A stretch of 64,000 bases of DNA from Galeopsis tetrahit (lineage: Eukaryota; Streptophyta; Magnoliopsida; Lamiales; Lamiaceae), in contig OY776120.1 of NCBI GenBank assembly GCA_963675135.1, forward strand, positions 25,944,001 to 26,008,000, in the 5' to 3' direction. Shown in pieces: positions 22,850 to 33,416 of the stretch (positions are counted from its first letter, which is position 1; every line of letters begins with the position of its first letter). Below the pieces are notes generated by a model, which searched no databases, was not told the DNA's origin, and saw only the letters and a list, made by a program, of their open reading frames with translations. The translations under genes and the position numbers were made by a program.

Positions 22850-23157
22850 ATCGACTTAATACTCGGGACAGTTTTTTCCGTCCTCCAATAGACAGTTAAT
22901 AGATGCAGAGGTGGTATTTTGAGGTAAAATTTTAGCTTTGTGGCACGGAATGAAAGAAGAGAATCCCTCCTGCACACTACTTCATATGGTAGGTTTTATT
23001 AATAGGGCATAGAAGGAACAGGCTAATTTGCCCTTTGTACCCTAATTATTTTTAGTTTAGTAAACTTCTCATAAATGATCTTCATAGGTTAATGTCAAAT
23101 TTGATTTTGGGTACAGATGCCTTTTGTGTCATCCCTTTTAATTTCTACTTTCAGGTT

Positions 23158-23220
23158 GGAATGACATCAGGGTTCTTTGACTTACTCAAGGCCAACAATG
23201 TGTCTTCTCCAAGCGAATAA
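23158..23220 (+). other. Possible extra 3' exon after the ATPase pseudogene
   Basis: After a T-rich CTTTCAG acceptor an open stretch encodes VGMTSGFFDLLKANNVSSPS and a TAA. It does not match the end I expect for this ATPase family, so it may be exonised intergenic DNA or part of another decayed gene. Confidence 0.25.
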
Positions 23221-23706
23221 CTCCGCTAAATATTTGTTCATGTAAGATGGAAAATTTTAAATTAATAAATTATTATTGTAATACTTAATTTTTTTAAAAA
23301 TTATTAATTAATATTATATTTTAAAATTTTATTATTATTTAAAATAAAATAAAATTAATACTGGGATCATAAAATGAAGTGGCCATGATAAAAGAAAATA
23401 AAAATTATTTAGTGAAAAAAGTATACTTAATACTTGGGATATAAAGAAAAAGTGGTCAATGCAAAAAGAAAATAAAAATCATTTAAGGCACAAGAGACAA
23501 AGAAAAGGAAAAATAATTAAAAAAATCAATTAATATTATTTTTCTAGAATTTTTATTAGGTTTTAAAATTTTAAAATTATTATTTAAATTATAAAAGAAT
23601 TAAAAATGGTCCACTAAAAAAAATATAAAAGGGACTCTAAAAAAATAATATTAAAGGAAGTTAGATGGTTGGCCAAAGGGAGATTAAAGGCCAGGAGAAA
23701 AAGGAA
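23221..23706. other. AT-rich gap before the MULE
   Basis: Very A/T-rich with TTATTATTTAAA-like runs and several near-repeats of AAAGAAAATAAAAAT. No gene is seen. It ends at the 9-bp duplication that marks the MULE insertion. Confidence 0.5.
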
Positions 23707-23715
23707 TTTGAAAAA
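23707..23715. repeat. Left 9-bp target-site duplication of the MULE
   Basis: TTTGAAAAA here matches TTTGAAAAA at 60996-61004, directly outside the two terminal inverted repeats. Nine bases is the Mutator superfamily hallmark. Confidence 0.85.
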
Positions 23716-23758
23716 GGCCGCGGTTAAAGACACCCACCGTTGTATTGAGTACACCCAC
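23716..23758 (+). repeat. Left terminal inverted repeat of the MULE
   Basis: It begins GGCCGCGGTTAAAGACACC and contains TTGTATTGAGTACACCCAC. The right TIR, reverse-complemented, begins GGGTGCGGTTAAAGACACC and contains the same inner block. Similarity stops after about 43 bp. Confidence 0.87.
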
Positions 23759-24313
23759 AGATGAGGACCCACACCGTGAAAAGCCAAAATTGCCCTTAAA
23801 ATTTCTTTCCCTCCCTCCACTCTCTCCTTTCGGTACACCTACCCATCTCTCCCACTTTACTCTTCTCCCCCACTCCCCCATTCTTCTCCCCTATCTGCCC
23901 CAAACTTCTCCCCCACTCTTTTCGTTCTCACGGCGACATCGAACAAGATAGAGACAGAAGACGGTCGACGCGTCGTTTTTTTTTTAAGAAGAGGAGGACT
24001 CGTTTTTTTTTTTTTTTTTTTTTACAAAAATGGTTAAAGGTTAGTTCTTCTTGCTTATATTTAGAATTATGTTGTGATAACACGTGTTTTCTTGTTGAAA
24101 CATTGATTCTATTGTTATAGGGTTTCATGATTTAAGTTTTGTTTTTTTAATTTTGTGTTAATTCATGAATGTGTTGATTAAGGTAGGTTTTTGTGTTATA
24201 ATCATGTTTATGTGTACAATGTATCAATATTTGATGTGTTAGGATGAAAATAAACCAATGGGCATCTAATTGGCATGGTTTAGGAAGAAATTAAACGTTT
24301 TCTTCTGGTTTTT

Positions 24314-24633
24314 CGAACATTGAGTATGTGTCCGGAACTTATTTTCACACATGGCTTATTTGTTAGGGGATAATTTTCGAACATGTCTTATGTGTTGGGA
24401 ACTTTTTTTCGCACATGGCGTGTTTGTTGAGAACTTTTTTTCGCACATGGCGTGTTTGTTGGGAACTTTTTTTCGTACATGGCGTGTTTGTTGGGAACTG
24501 TTTTTCGTACATGGCGTGTTTGTTGTGAACTTTTTTTCGAACATGGCTTATGTGTTGGGGGATAATCTTCGAACATAGATTGTTTGTTTGGAACAAATTT
24601 TCGAACATTGATTGATTGTTTGTTGTGGTTTCA
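24314..24633 (+). repeat. 32-bp minisatellite in intron 1 of the PMD gene
   Basis: The C of the TTCG(A/C/T)ACAT core falls at 24314, 24346 (here TTCACACAT), 24378, 24410, 24442, 24474, 24506, 24538, 24570 and 24602, an exact 32-base step. A typical unit reads TTCGCACATGGCGTGTTTG followed by TTGGGAACTTTTT. Open frames across it arise because of the repeat and are not genes. Confidence 0.92.
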
Positions 24634-24756
24634 GTTTCGCACATTGCTTGTTTGCTAATTGTTTCATATTTTTGGCATATTGTTCATGTTTTCTTAGAGG
24701 GTGTTAGTAGGGCTCGGTCGTCTGCTTCCAACAGGAAAAGGAAGCAACATGTTAGC

Positions 24757-24880
24757 GATGAGGCCGCTCCACAAGAGCCCAATCCACAAGAGGCTGTTCC
24801 ACAAGAGACCGTTCCACAAGAGGCCGTTCCACAAGAGGTCGTTCCACAAGAGGCCAATCCACAAGAGGTCGTTCCACAAG
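24757..24880 (+). repeat. 15-bp tandem repeats coding PQE pentapeptides
   Basis: About eight in-frame copies of a GTTCCACAAGAGGCC-type unit encode VPQEA/V/T and NPQE variants near the N-terminus of the PMD protein. They are probably disordered. Confidence 0.85.
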
Positions 24881-26695
24881 AATCGGAGGTAGATGATCAA
24901 GACAGGGAGGAGGGCAACGATGAGGGAGATGGAGAGGACGAGGGACAGGACGAGGTTCCAATGATTGATCGGCAAATTGTAACCTCACCTCCCCTTCTCA
25001 CAAGCTTCCAAGAGCATGTAGCCAAATACATATGGTTAGATGAGGAGCGAGATGTGTTGAAGTGTCACTGTCATGTGACCAAACTATTGAATTGGGAGTT
25101 CGATGATGAAAAGAATTGGCGTCATTGGCGGAGGTTTTTGAGAGGATCTAAATTGATTCATGTTAGACGTGCAGCTTACAAGTATTCAAACAAGAACCTT
25201 ATCACAGCCTTCGTTGAGAGATGACACAAAGAGACCAACTCATTCCACTTGCCCTTCGGGGAAATGACAATCACTCTTGATGATGTCTATTGTATCACGT
25301 GTTTGAAAGTTAATGGTCTCCCGGTGCAGTCTACTTCCGAAGAACATATTTTGGCTTCAGATTATTTGATGAAATATTTGGGTTTAACCTTAGTAGAAGC
25401 CAAGGAAGCATTAAGTGGGCTACGAGGGGGTTCTGTGAAGCTAGCGTGGCTAAGGGAGACTTTTGTGCCCATGATGTCCTCGGACAACGAGGACAAGGTG
25501 TTGTATTCAGCACGAGCGTTTGTGTTGTACATGTTTGGGACCACTTTGTTCCCGGACAAAAGTGGTACTCGTGTTCACGTACAGTGGTTGCAGTATATGG
25601 ACGACATGACACAATTTTCTAACTATGCTTGGGGTACCACAGCACTTGCCAATTTGTATAGACAATTGGGGATGGCGTCAAAGTTCAAGTGTAGGCAGAT
25701 TGGTGGTTACCTTACGTTATTGGAGGTATTAAGTATTTTAAATAAGTTTGTTAATATTTCATGTTTTTCATTTGATATTGACCTAATAATATAGTACTTG
25801 TAGGCTTGGATTTATGAGCACTTCCCTACTTTGATATTGTCGCCTCATAATCCAGACTTTGCCCATACGGATCTACTGTCGATGCGTTATGCACCCGAAG
25901 CTCATACAGGCCCCTGCGTCGACCGAGTTAGAGGCTTTAGAGAGCGATTAGATACCCTCCTAGCAAGCGAGGTACGTTACTAACCAAATTAATATATTTG
26001 TCTGTTGTTTATTTGTTTTTAAGATAAATACTCATTTTTTATTTAATTTGGTGTTGTAGGTTAACTGGAATCCATATCGCCCCGTACGAGAAAACTATCC
26101 ATTGGATGATGTATCTTACTTTCATGGGTGCATTGTGTGCGGAGATATTGTTGAGTCGTACATGCCGGATAGAGTGCTCAGACAGTTCGGGTATGTGCAA
26201 ACCGTTCTTAAGAAGCCGCTTGCTGCCCGTGTTAAGAGAACCGGTTCCACATCTAAGAAAGCAAAGCTAGTGTGGGGTGCTATGGCGGAGTACTTTTCTA
26301 CGTGGGACGCACACATGCTTACGGAGGATAGACTTGGTGAGCGTTGTATCCAAGATTCGGATTGTAGTGATGGTTATATTGATTGGTACCTCGCCAACGG
26401 TCGTCCTTTCGTTTCAAATCCTTCTAACATGAGACTTCCTCCTCGTGAGCCTCCATATAGGGCTGAGTCATAGCACTTGGTAGATTTTGCAAAGGTTGAG
26501 CTGAACATGTTGTTGCACAAGTGGAGGAACGACGAGTCATTAACAATGGATGGGGTAATGCAAAAGGTTGAAGAAGTTGTGAGGCAGCTTGGTGGACAAA
26601 CTTCGTATGACGTAGGAGAAGAGGCACCATCATCATCAAGTGCACGTCGTGGACGTGGAAGAGGTCGGGGACGTGGAAGGGCTAGGCGTTCTTGA

Positions 26696-28184
26696 GGCGT
26701 TACTTGTTTTATATCATTTTGAACAAAAACTTGACAATGTTGTTTTTTAACATGTATGTTAACTTTTATGATAATTTAGTGTTTTAACATGTATGGTAAC
26801 TTGACTACTTTATGAATGTTATGTTGTATTTATTGAATGGTTTATATATAATGTTGTATGGTTTTTATAATGTTATAATATGGTTTATATATAATGTTGT
26901 ATGGTTTTTACAAATTTCGGATGACAACACCCACGTGTTATAGTTATATGGATGAAGACACCCACTATGTACGGGACAAATTTTTGAAAAAATGAAGACC
27001 GTTCGGGACAAATTTGCCGAACAATAAACATTTTCGAACATTTGTAGTATTTGTGGAAATAATTTTCGAACATTGACACGTTTTTTGGGAACTGTTTTTC
27101 GAACATGGCCGAAATGTTCGAATAAATGTTCGTTACAGAAACTTTTAGTTTAAAACTCGACCAAGTAAAACTCGCGGAACAAATGTTCGAACATTGGCAC
27201 AAAGTTGGGAACTTATTTTCGAACATGGACCCAGTGTTCGAAAAAAAGTTCGTTATAACAACTTTTGGTTTAAAATTCGACCAAGTAAAACTCGCGGAAC
27301 AAATTTTCGAACATGGAACAATTGTTGTGACATTTTCTTCGAACATTGACCAATTGTTGGGAACATTTTTTCGTACATGGCCCCAATGTTCGAAAAAAAG
27401 TTCGTTACAGCAACTTTTGGTTTAAAATTCGACCAAGTAAAACTCGCGGAACAAATTTTCGAACATTGGCACAAAGTTGGGAACTTTTTTTCGAACATGG
27501 CCCCAATGTTCGAAAATATGTTCGTTATAGCAACTTTTGGTTTAAAATTCGACCAAGTAAAACTCGCGGAACAAATTTTCGAACATGGAACAATTGTTGT
27601 GACCTTTTCTTCGAACATTGACCAATTGTTGGGAACATTTTTTCGTACATGGCCCCAATGTTCGAAAAAAAGTTCGTTACGGTAACTTTTGGTTTAAAAT
27701 TCGACCAAGTAAAACTCGCAGAACAAATTTCCGAACATGGAACAATTGTTGTGACCTTTTCTTCGAACATTGACCAATTGTTGGGAACTTATTTTCATAC
27801 ATGGCCCCAATGTTCGAAAAAAAGTTCGTTACAGAAACTTTTGGTTTTAAAATTCGACCAAGTAAAACGCGTGGAACAAATTTTCGAACATGGACCTATT
27901 GTTGGGAACTTATTTTCGAACAAAAGTCAATTTTTTGAAAAAAAAAAAATGATCCCAACTATAGGTTTTAACACAATTGTAGTGCCTCATTCAAATACGA
28001 TAAACCATTCAAAAAATAGAGCAATTAAATTACACAGTCATCCATTGTAACGTTGAAACCGTATACATGTTCCAAAAATATTACACACCAAGAATTTGTA
28101 CACAAATTATCTATAAATGTTGTTTGTTGACAATTTGTACACAAATTACACCAAAAAGACAAAAGTATTCCAAAGTTTTTCCAT
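26696..28184. other. Region between the 3' ends of the two MULE genes
   Basis: 26696-26930 is AT-rich 3' sequence with repeats of ATGTTGTATGGTTT. 26930-27030 contains ACACCCACGTG and GACACCCAC, weakly like the TIR core. Then comes the compound minisatellite (27040-27930) and an A-rich stretch up to the transposase stop. No gene is supported: the open frames inside are repeat-driven. Confidence 0.6.
27040..27930 (+). repeat. Compound minisatellite built from an 88-bp module and 32-bp units
   Basis: The marker TTCGTTA(C/T) recurs with its C at 27131, 27251, 27403, 27523, 27675 and 27827, giving steps of 120, 152, 120, 152 and 152. These equal 88 + 32 or 88 + 64. The 32-bp parts (TTCGAACATTGACCAATTG then TTGGGAAC) match the arrays in the two first introns. 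The 88-bp module contains GGTTTAAAATTCGACCAAG. Confidence 0.9.
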
Positions 28185-28855
28185 CTAATTAATTCCTCCG
28201 GACGCATATGCATTTTTCCATCCGTCCGAAATGTGTAGACCCTCATGCTTCCACAAATTAATGACCGGAGGTAAAGTGCGCCCAGCACCCATCGTAACCT
28301 ACACGCATTCGAGATTTATGTGTTATATATACGTAATGCAACATATACGTGTAAATAAATTCATTAAATCAATGCAATCAAATACCTGGACGAAATGGTT
28401 CTCATTAATTAATCCCAACCAAATACTCCTCGATTCTTGAGGAGGTTCTTTGTTGAACGGCAGATACACGTAAGGGATAGACGGGTATCAAGAACCACCA
28501 CCGCCACATTATAGTGTGACGCCACTAGATATCCCGTGTACAACAACACGAACCAATGTTTTTTATGTGCAAACTCCGTAAAGCAATTCAATTTTTGAAG
28601 CACAACATGGACGTAATCATCCAACAAGAACACGTTGTTGTACAACGTTAGATTGCGGGACAGTTCGCTCATCAAGTCCATTTGAACCCTCGCCCACTCA
28701 TCCTCACCCCATCCCATAAGCCCAGCCACTGCTCGAAAACCGTAGTGTCCGTCACCCTTTACATTCTTGATATCGATAATGTAGGGTTGATGCTCGATCG
28801 GTAAATTGCCGATGAAGTCAATTCCTTGGGATTGTCGGGTACGCCGACGGGATAC

Positions 28856-29188
28856 CTACGCACATTACCAAAAATATTACACATCTACAAAACACCAAAA
28901 TATTACCCATGTACAACCAAATCACCAAAAAACACCCATCTACAACCAAATCACCAAAAATATTATACATCTACAAGAACACCAAAAAATTAAACACATC
29001 AACAACCAAATCACCAAAATATTACCCATCTACACATCACCAAAATACACCCATTTGTAACCAAATCACCAAAAATATTACACATCTACAAGAACACCAA
29101 AAAAATAAACACATCTACAACCATATTATACTTTAATATTATACATCTACAACAACACCAAAATAAACATGCAAGGGCTGAGAATTAC
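28856..29188 (-). repeat. Transposase intron with irregular A/C-rich repeats
   Basis: This intron lies between a GTAATT donor and a GTAG acceptor on the minus strand. It is filled with variants of ATCACCAAAAATATTACACA and CATCTACAAGAACACC. The copies are similar but not evenly spaced. Open frames here are not genes. Confidence 0.75.
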
Positions 29189-29294
29189 CGGTTGTTTTTG
29201 TGGAATCCCTTTCTTTTGGAAGGACGGGGATGAGAGCGAGTTATCTATTGTGATCACCGCCTGCTCCTTTTGTACCGAGCAACTTGCAACTTGA

Positions 29295-29299
29295 CTTTC
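29295..29299. repeat. 5-bp target duplication of copia B (left)
   Basis: CTTTC here equals CTTTC at 42672-42676, flanking the TG...CA ends. Joining the flanks through one copy restores the transposase reading frame. Confidence 0.9.
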
Positions 29300-30686
29300 T
29301 GTTGGGATATGAATCCTTGAAACAATGTTCTAGTTGATGATTGTATGTTTTGATGGCCAAAAGCAACTTGAAGTTAATGGTATATGTGAGTATATGTTGA
29401 TATAATTGTGTTATATGAAATATATGTTTACTGATCTTATATGTTTACTGATCTTATATATGGTTACTGATCTTATTGTGTTTACTGATCTGATATATGA
29501 ACTGTTAGGAACTAAGCTGATGTTTTGTATTGTATAGACAGCTTATAGTATAGGACTTAAATATACTCATCTGTATATAGTTCAGTTGGTGTATAGATAG
29601 GTTTTATATATGTAAAGTTGTATTCTATTTTATTCAGCATTGTAAAAGTTCAGAACAATAGTTTAGAACACTAGATTAGAAGGAGATCAGAAGACTAATG
29701 AAGACTCAGAAGACTACTTCAGAATAAGAAGACTTCAAAGAAGAGTTGAAGAGAAGCTTAGAAGAATTCTGGAGAAGTGCAGAACAGTCTGGAGAACTGT
29801 GCTGACTGGCTCAGAACAGTAAAAATCAGAACAGTAAGTTACTGTGCTGAGTTGGTGAATTTGAAGAATAAGTTTGGAAAACTTATTTAAAGTGTAACTA
29901 AAGATTTAGTTGAAGATATGCTGACTTGGAATAAGAAGGAAGTTACAAAGTCGATTACAAGAAGGAAGTTACAAAAACAGTTTTAGAGTTAGTTGAGAGT
30001 TAGTTCACAAACTGCTAACTGTCATACTAATGTCTATAAATACTGTATGATCTCCTACTGCTGAAGACTACTGAACAATTACTGATCTTAGAGAATTCAA
30101 GAGCAAGTCTACAAGCAATTTGAAGAACTCACAGAGTTAAAGAAATCAAACTAAGGAGAAGCCACTGAATTGAAGAGAAGAATCAAAGGCTACTCAAGAG
30201 AAGTTTTACTTTTCAGTTTAAGTTTGTGTTTTGTAAAACAAGTGTGCTAGTTACTTGTGAAATTACTAGTAGATCGAAGATACACTTAGAAGTGTAATCG
30301 AAAAGATCACAGTCTGAATCTTGGGACTTTAAGCCACAAGAAACTCAAGGAAGAGTTAATAAAACATCACAACTGGGATTGTGAGAGTGGATGTAGACTT
30401 TTTGGTCGAACCACTATAAAATTCTGTGTTCTTTACTTTTCTGTTTGATATTTGTTTCATAAATGTTTAACCAAGAACAGTAGAATTTACTAAGTAAAGA
30501 TCTGATTAAAAGTTGAGTATAAAACTAAAACTGGAAGTACTGATCTGACTCAGTAAGAACAGTACTATTCAGAACACTATTCCGCATTATAAACTCTGAT
30601 ATTTTGAAAGATTTTTGAAAGTCTATTCACCCCTCCCCTCTAGACTTTCTTAGCTTACTCAATCTTAACTCAACTTGGGACCAACA
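29300..30686 (+). repeat. 5' LTR of copia B
   Basis: 1387 bp, opening TGTTGGGATATGAATCC and closing TTGGGACCAACA. TATAAATA at 30035-30042 is the likely TATA box. U3 near 29425-29500 carries about four TTACTGATCTTAT motifs, one more than the 3' LTR. Confidence 0.95.
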
Positions 30687-30688
30687 AG

Positions 30689-30700
30689 TGGTATCAGAGC
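30689..30700 (+). other. Primer binding site of copia B (initiator tRNA-Met)
   Basis: TGGTATCAGAGC lies two bases after the 5' LTR and is complementary to the 3' end of initiator tRNA-Met. Confidence 0.9.
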
Positions 30701-30847
30701 AGTAGTTCTTTGGACTGCTGTTTCTTGATAACCTTGTAGATCTTGAGGGAAATCTCACTGATCTTGCTACTATTACTTGATATTTGTCACTATCTGAATA
30801 CTTGAAAATTATCTGCTATACTACTGATTCTATTTGTCTAATCAAAC

Positions 30848-33402
30848 ATGGATGACACTAATGTGAACAAACTTCCTAAGTTCAAGATTGCAGATTATGA
30901 CTACTGGAAGCTTATGATGGAGGCCATTTTTAGCTCAACACATGATCTGATGGTGTCTGTGGTGACTGAAGGACCAATTGTCACCATGGTGGAAAACACT
31001 GCTGTTCTGGATCCTTCTAAACCAGTTGGAGCACTGATTCCTAAACCAAGGTCAGAACTGACTTCTGAAGAAATGCGACAAAACAATTTGGATAGTCTTG
31101 CTAAGAATTATATTTTACACACCTTGCCAAATGAGTATCTTGGCAAAGTGTTAAAATGTAAGACTGCAAAGCAAATGTGGGACAAATTGGCTATTCTTTG
31201 TGAAGGTACTACACTGATCAAAGAAAGCAAATTATCCACAGCTGTCCAAAGGTTTGAAACATTTAAGATGAAGCCAGGAGAAACAATTGATGAATTGGAT
31301 ACTCGATTTACTAAGATTATGAATGATCTTGATGTGTTAGGAAAGACTTATACTGAAAGAGAAGTTAACCTGAGAATTTTGAAAGCTTTGGATGAAAGGT
31401 GGAAAATGGTCAAGATGATCATTAAAACTACACAAGACATTGATTCTTGGCCAGCAGAAACTATGTTCCAGACCCTTAAGGCACATGAGTTTGAGTTAGA
31501 TGAAGAAGATCATATTACTGTGAATCATAAGGATAAGGATGCCTCTTAGGACATAGCTTTTAAAGCCTCTACCTCTAAGGGGTCTAGATCATCTAAGTCT
31601 AAGGCCTCAAGCATAAAAGATGAACTAGATAGTTCTGATCTTAGTCTAAAAGATCAGATGAGCCTTATGATCAAAAGATTTGATAGACTAAATAAGAGGT
31701 ATGGTAGATACAAGAGATTCTATAAGGAAACCAAGGGTTCTAGTAACAGGGACTCTTCTGGGAACAGAAGGGATTAAAACTCTTCTGAAAGAAGGGATGA
31801 GATCTCTAATGAGAACAGGAGAGATAGGAACTCATTTGATAAGAATGATAGAAAGTATTCTGATAAGAAAGATAGGAACTCAATTGACAAGCATGACAAG
31901 AACCGAAATCATTCACCTCCTAAGAGATCTTCTAACAATCCTGTTTGCTATAATTGTGATAAGCCAGGTCATTATGCTTATGAATGTCCTGATCTGAGTT
32001 CTGAAGATTGAGAAGAAAGGAAAGCCAGAAGAGATCGAAAATATGCCAAGGGTAAGAAGGCAATGATGGCATACAATGAATCTGATTCGGAATCAGAAGA
32101 GTTGCCATCGTCTTCATCTGAATACCCCTCTAGCAATGAGAATGAAGCCTTCATAGCAGATGATGGACTGGCAATGATGGCCAAAATAAATGATGAGGTA
32201 TCATCTGCTAACTCTTTTCAATCTTGCAAAAATTCTGACACTGATTTATGTGACACTGCTGATAGTAGTGTAGGAAGTAGTCTTCATCATTCCCAATGAG
32301 TGACTGAAGAAGACCTTCTACAAGCTAACAAAGCATTCATTGAAATTAGTGATGAGAATATATCTTTAAAGCAAGAAATCATTAATCTGAAAGAAGCTCA
32401 GTTGAAAGTGGATCCTAATATAGTTGTCATAAATGCACGACTATCAGAAGAGTTGTCCCAACTCCAAGAAAAGTATGCATCCATTGACAAACTATATCAG
32501 GGTATGCTTAAAACTCAAGCCAAAGAGACTAATGAATTCAATGATTTAAAGATTAAATGTTAAAAACTTGAAGAGCGCAATACATTCTTAGAATCTGAAG
32601 TAGTGAGCCTAGATCGAAAGCTATCTGGGATGATTAACTCTACCAAGATTAATCAAACAATCTCAGACAGATATAGAGCTCCAAATGATAAAAGTAGAAT
32701 AGGTACTGATCTGCCTAGTTCCTCTACTTCAGGACCTAAGAACACTAATGAAGCTAGTTCAAGTTATTTGCAACTAGATAAAGGAAAAGAACCTATGACT
32801 TATGATAATGATCCAAAACCTAAAGTACAGTCTAAATACATCCCCCTACTACCAAGAATGGTAAAATGAAGAATGTATTAAGACCAGTACAGTCAAGACC
32901 ATACCAGAAGAGTTATACTCCTCTGACCAGAACAGATCAGTCCTGGTATCAGAAGAGACAAACTCAGAACAGTAGGTCAAGACAAGCACAGGCAAGTTGG
33001 GAACAACCTAGACCTCCTTTTATAAGGCAGTCTCAGTTGTATTCAACTAAACCTAGGAGATTTGTGCCTCATTATCATAACAAACCTGTTCTTTATCCTC
33101 CACCTTTATCTTATGATATTATTGGAGAGGAAAGACCAAAACGCATCTATAAGCCGTATGGTCCACATGCTTTCAGACCCTATTCAAACTATTACAGACA
33201 TACTGATCTTACTGAAAAAGGGATAGAACCAAGGAAAGGCTATCTCAGAAAAATAGATCCTAAGTCTGCTGATAGTTCTGAAATGGTTAATAAAGTACTG
33301 CTTTGTGATAAATATGGAAGGAAACTGAAGAGGTCCCATCTATTCAAATCCTCAATGTTTATCTGGGTACCTCTCACTACTAACTCCCAAGGACCCCAAT
33401 AA
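30848..33402 (+). pseudogene. gag of copia B, five nonsense codons and a frameshift
   Basis: It starts MDDTNVNKLPKFKIADYDYW like element A. In-frame stops lie at 31547 (TAG), 31775 (TAA), 32009 (TGA), 32297 (TGA) and 32561 (TAA). At each, element A has a sense codon one base away (Lys, Gln, Arg, Gly, Glu). One base is missing near 32844 (ATCCCCCTACTACC against ATCCCTCCTACTACC in A), shifting the last part into another frame. The zinc knuckle CYNCDKPGHYAYEC is still encoded near 31950. The frame ends GPQ-TAA at 33402. No full Gag can be made. Confidence 0.9.
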
Positions 33403-33416
33403 ACTAGGGTACCTAA

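Larger units (their letters stand above)
24030..26695 (+). pseudogene. Plant mobile domain (PMD) protein gene carried by the MULE, two nonsense codons
   Basis: Exons by splice signals: 24030-24039 (ATGGTTAAAG then GTTAGT), 24698-25725, 25804-25971 and 26060-26695, about 613 codons. After a basic start come Pro-Gln-Glu pentapeptide repeats and an acidic Asp/Glu stretch, then the PMD (PF10536-type) with HLPFGEMTITLDDVYCITCL, LAWLRETF, YMFGTTLFPDKSG, AWGTTALANLYRQL and AWIYEHFP. The tail ends in GRGRGRGRGR, likely nucleic-acid binding. Two in-frame stops break it: TGA at 25222-25224, where the family normally has Trp (ER-W-H), and TAG at 26471-26473, probably from CAG. PMD proteins include MAIN/MAIL1, which act in silencing and genome stability, and PMD genes are known from transposons. 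Here the gene converges on the transposase. Confidence 0.8.

Noticed and set aside
24314..24633. CRISPR-like regular repeat array
   Set aside because: The step is 32 bases with no unique spacers between repeats, the genome is a plant, and no cas genes are present. It is a minisatellite.
27126..28050. Open frames of 80-150 codons on both strands across the compound array
   Set aside because: They repeat the same peptide with the DNA period and exist in several frames at once, so they come from the repeat.
28806..29136. Plus-strand open frames rich in Thr/Lys/Asn/His
   Set aside because: They fall inside the transposase intron and follow its A/C-rich repeat.
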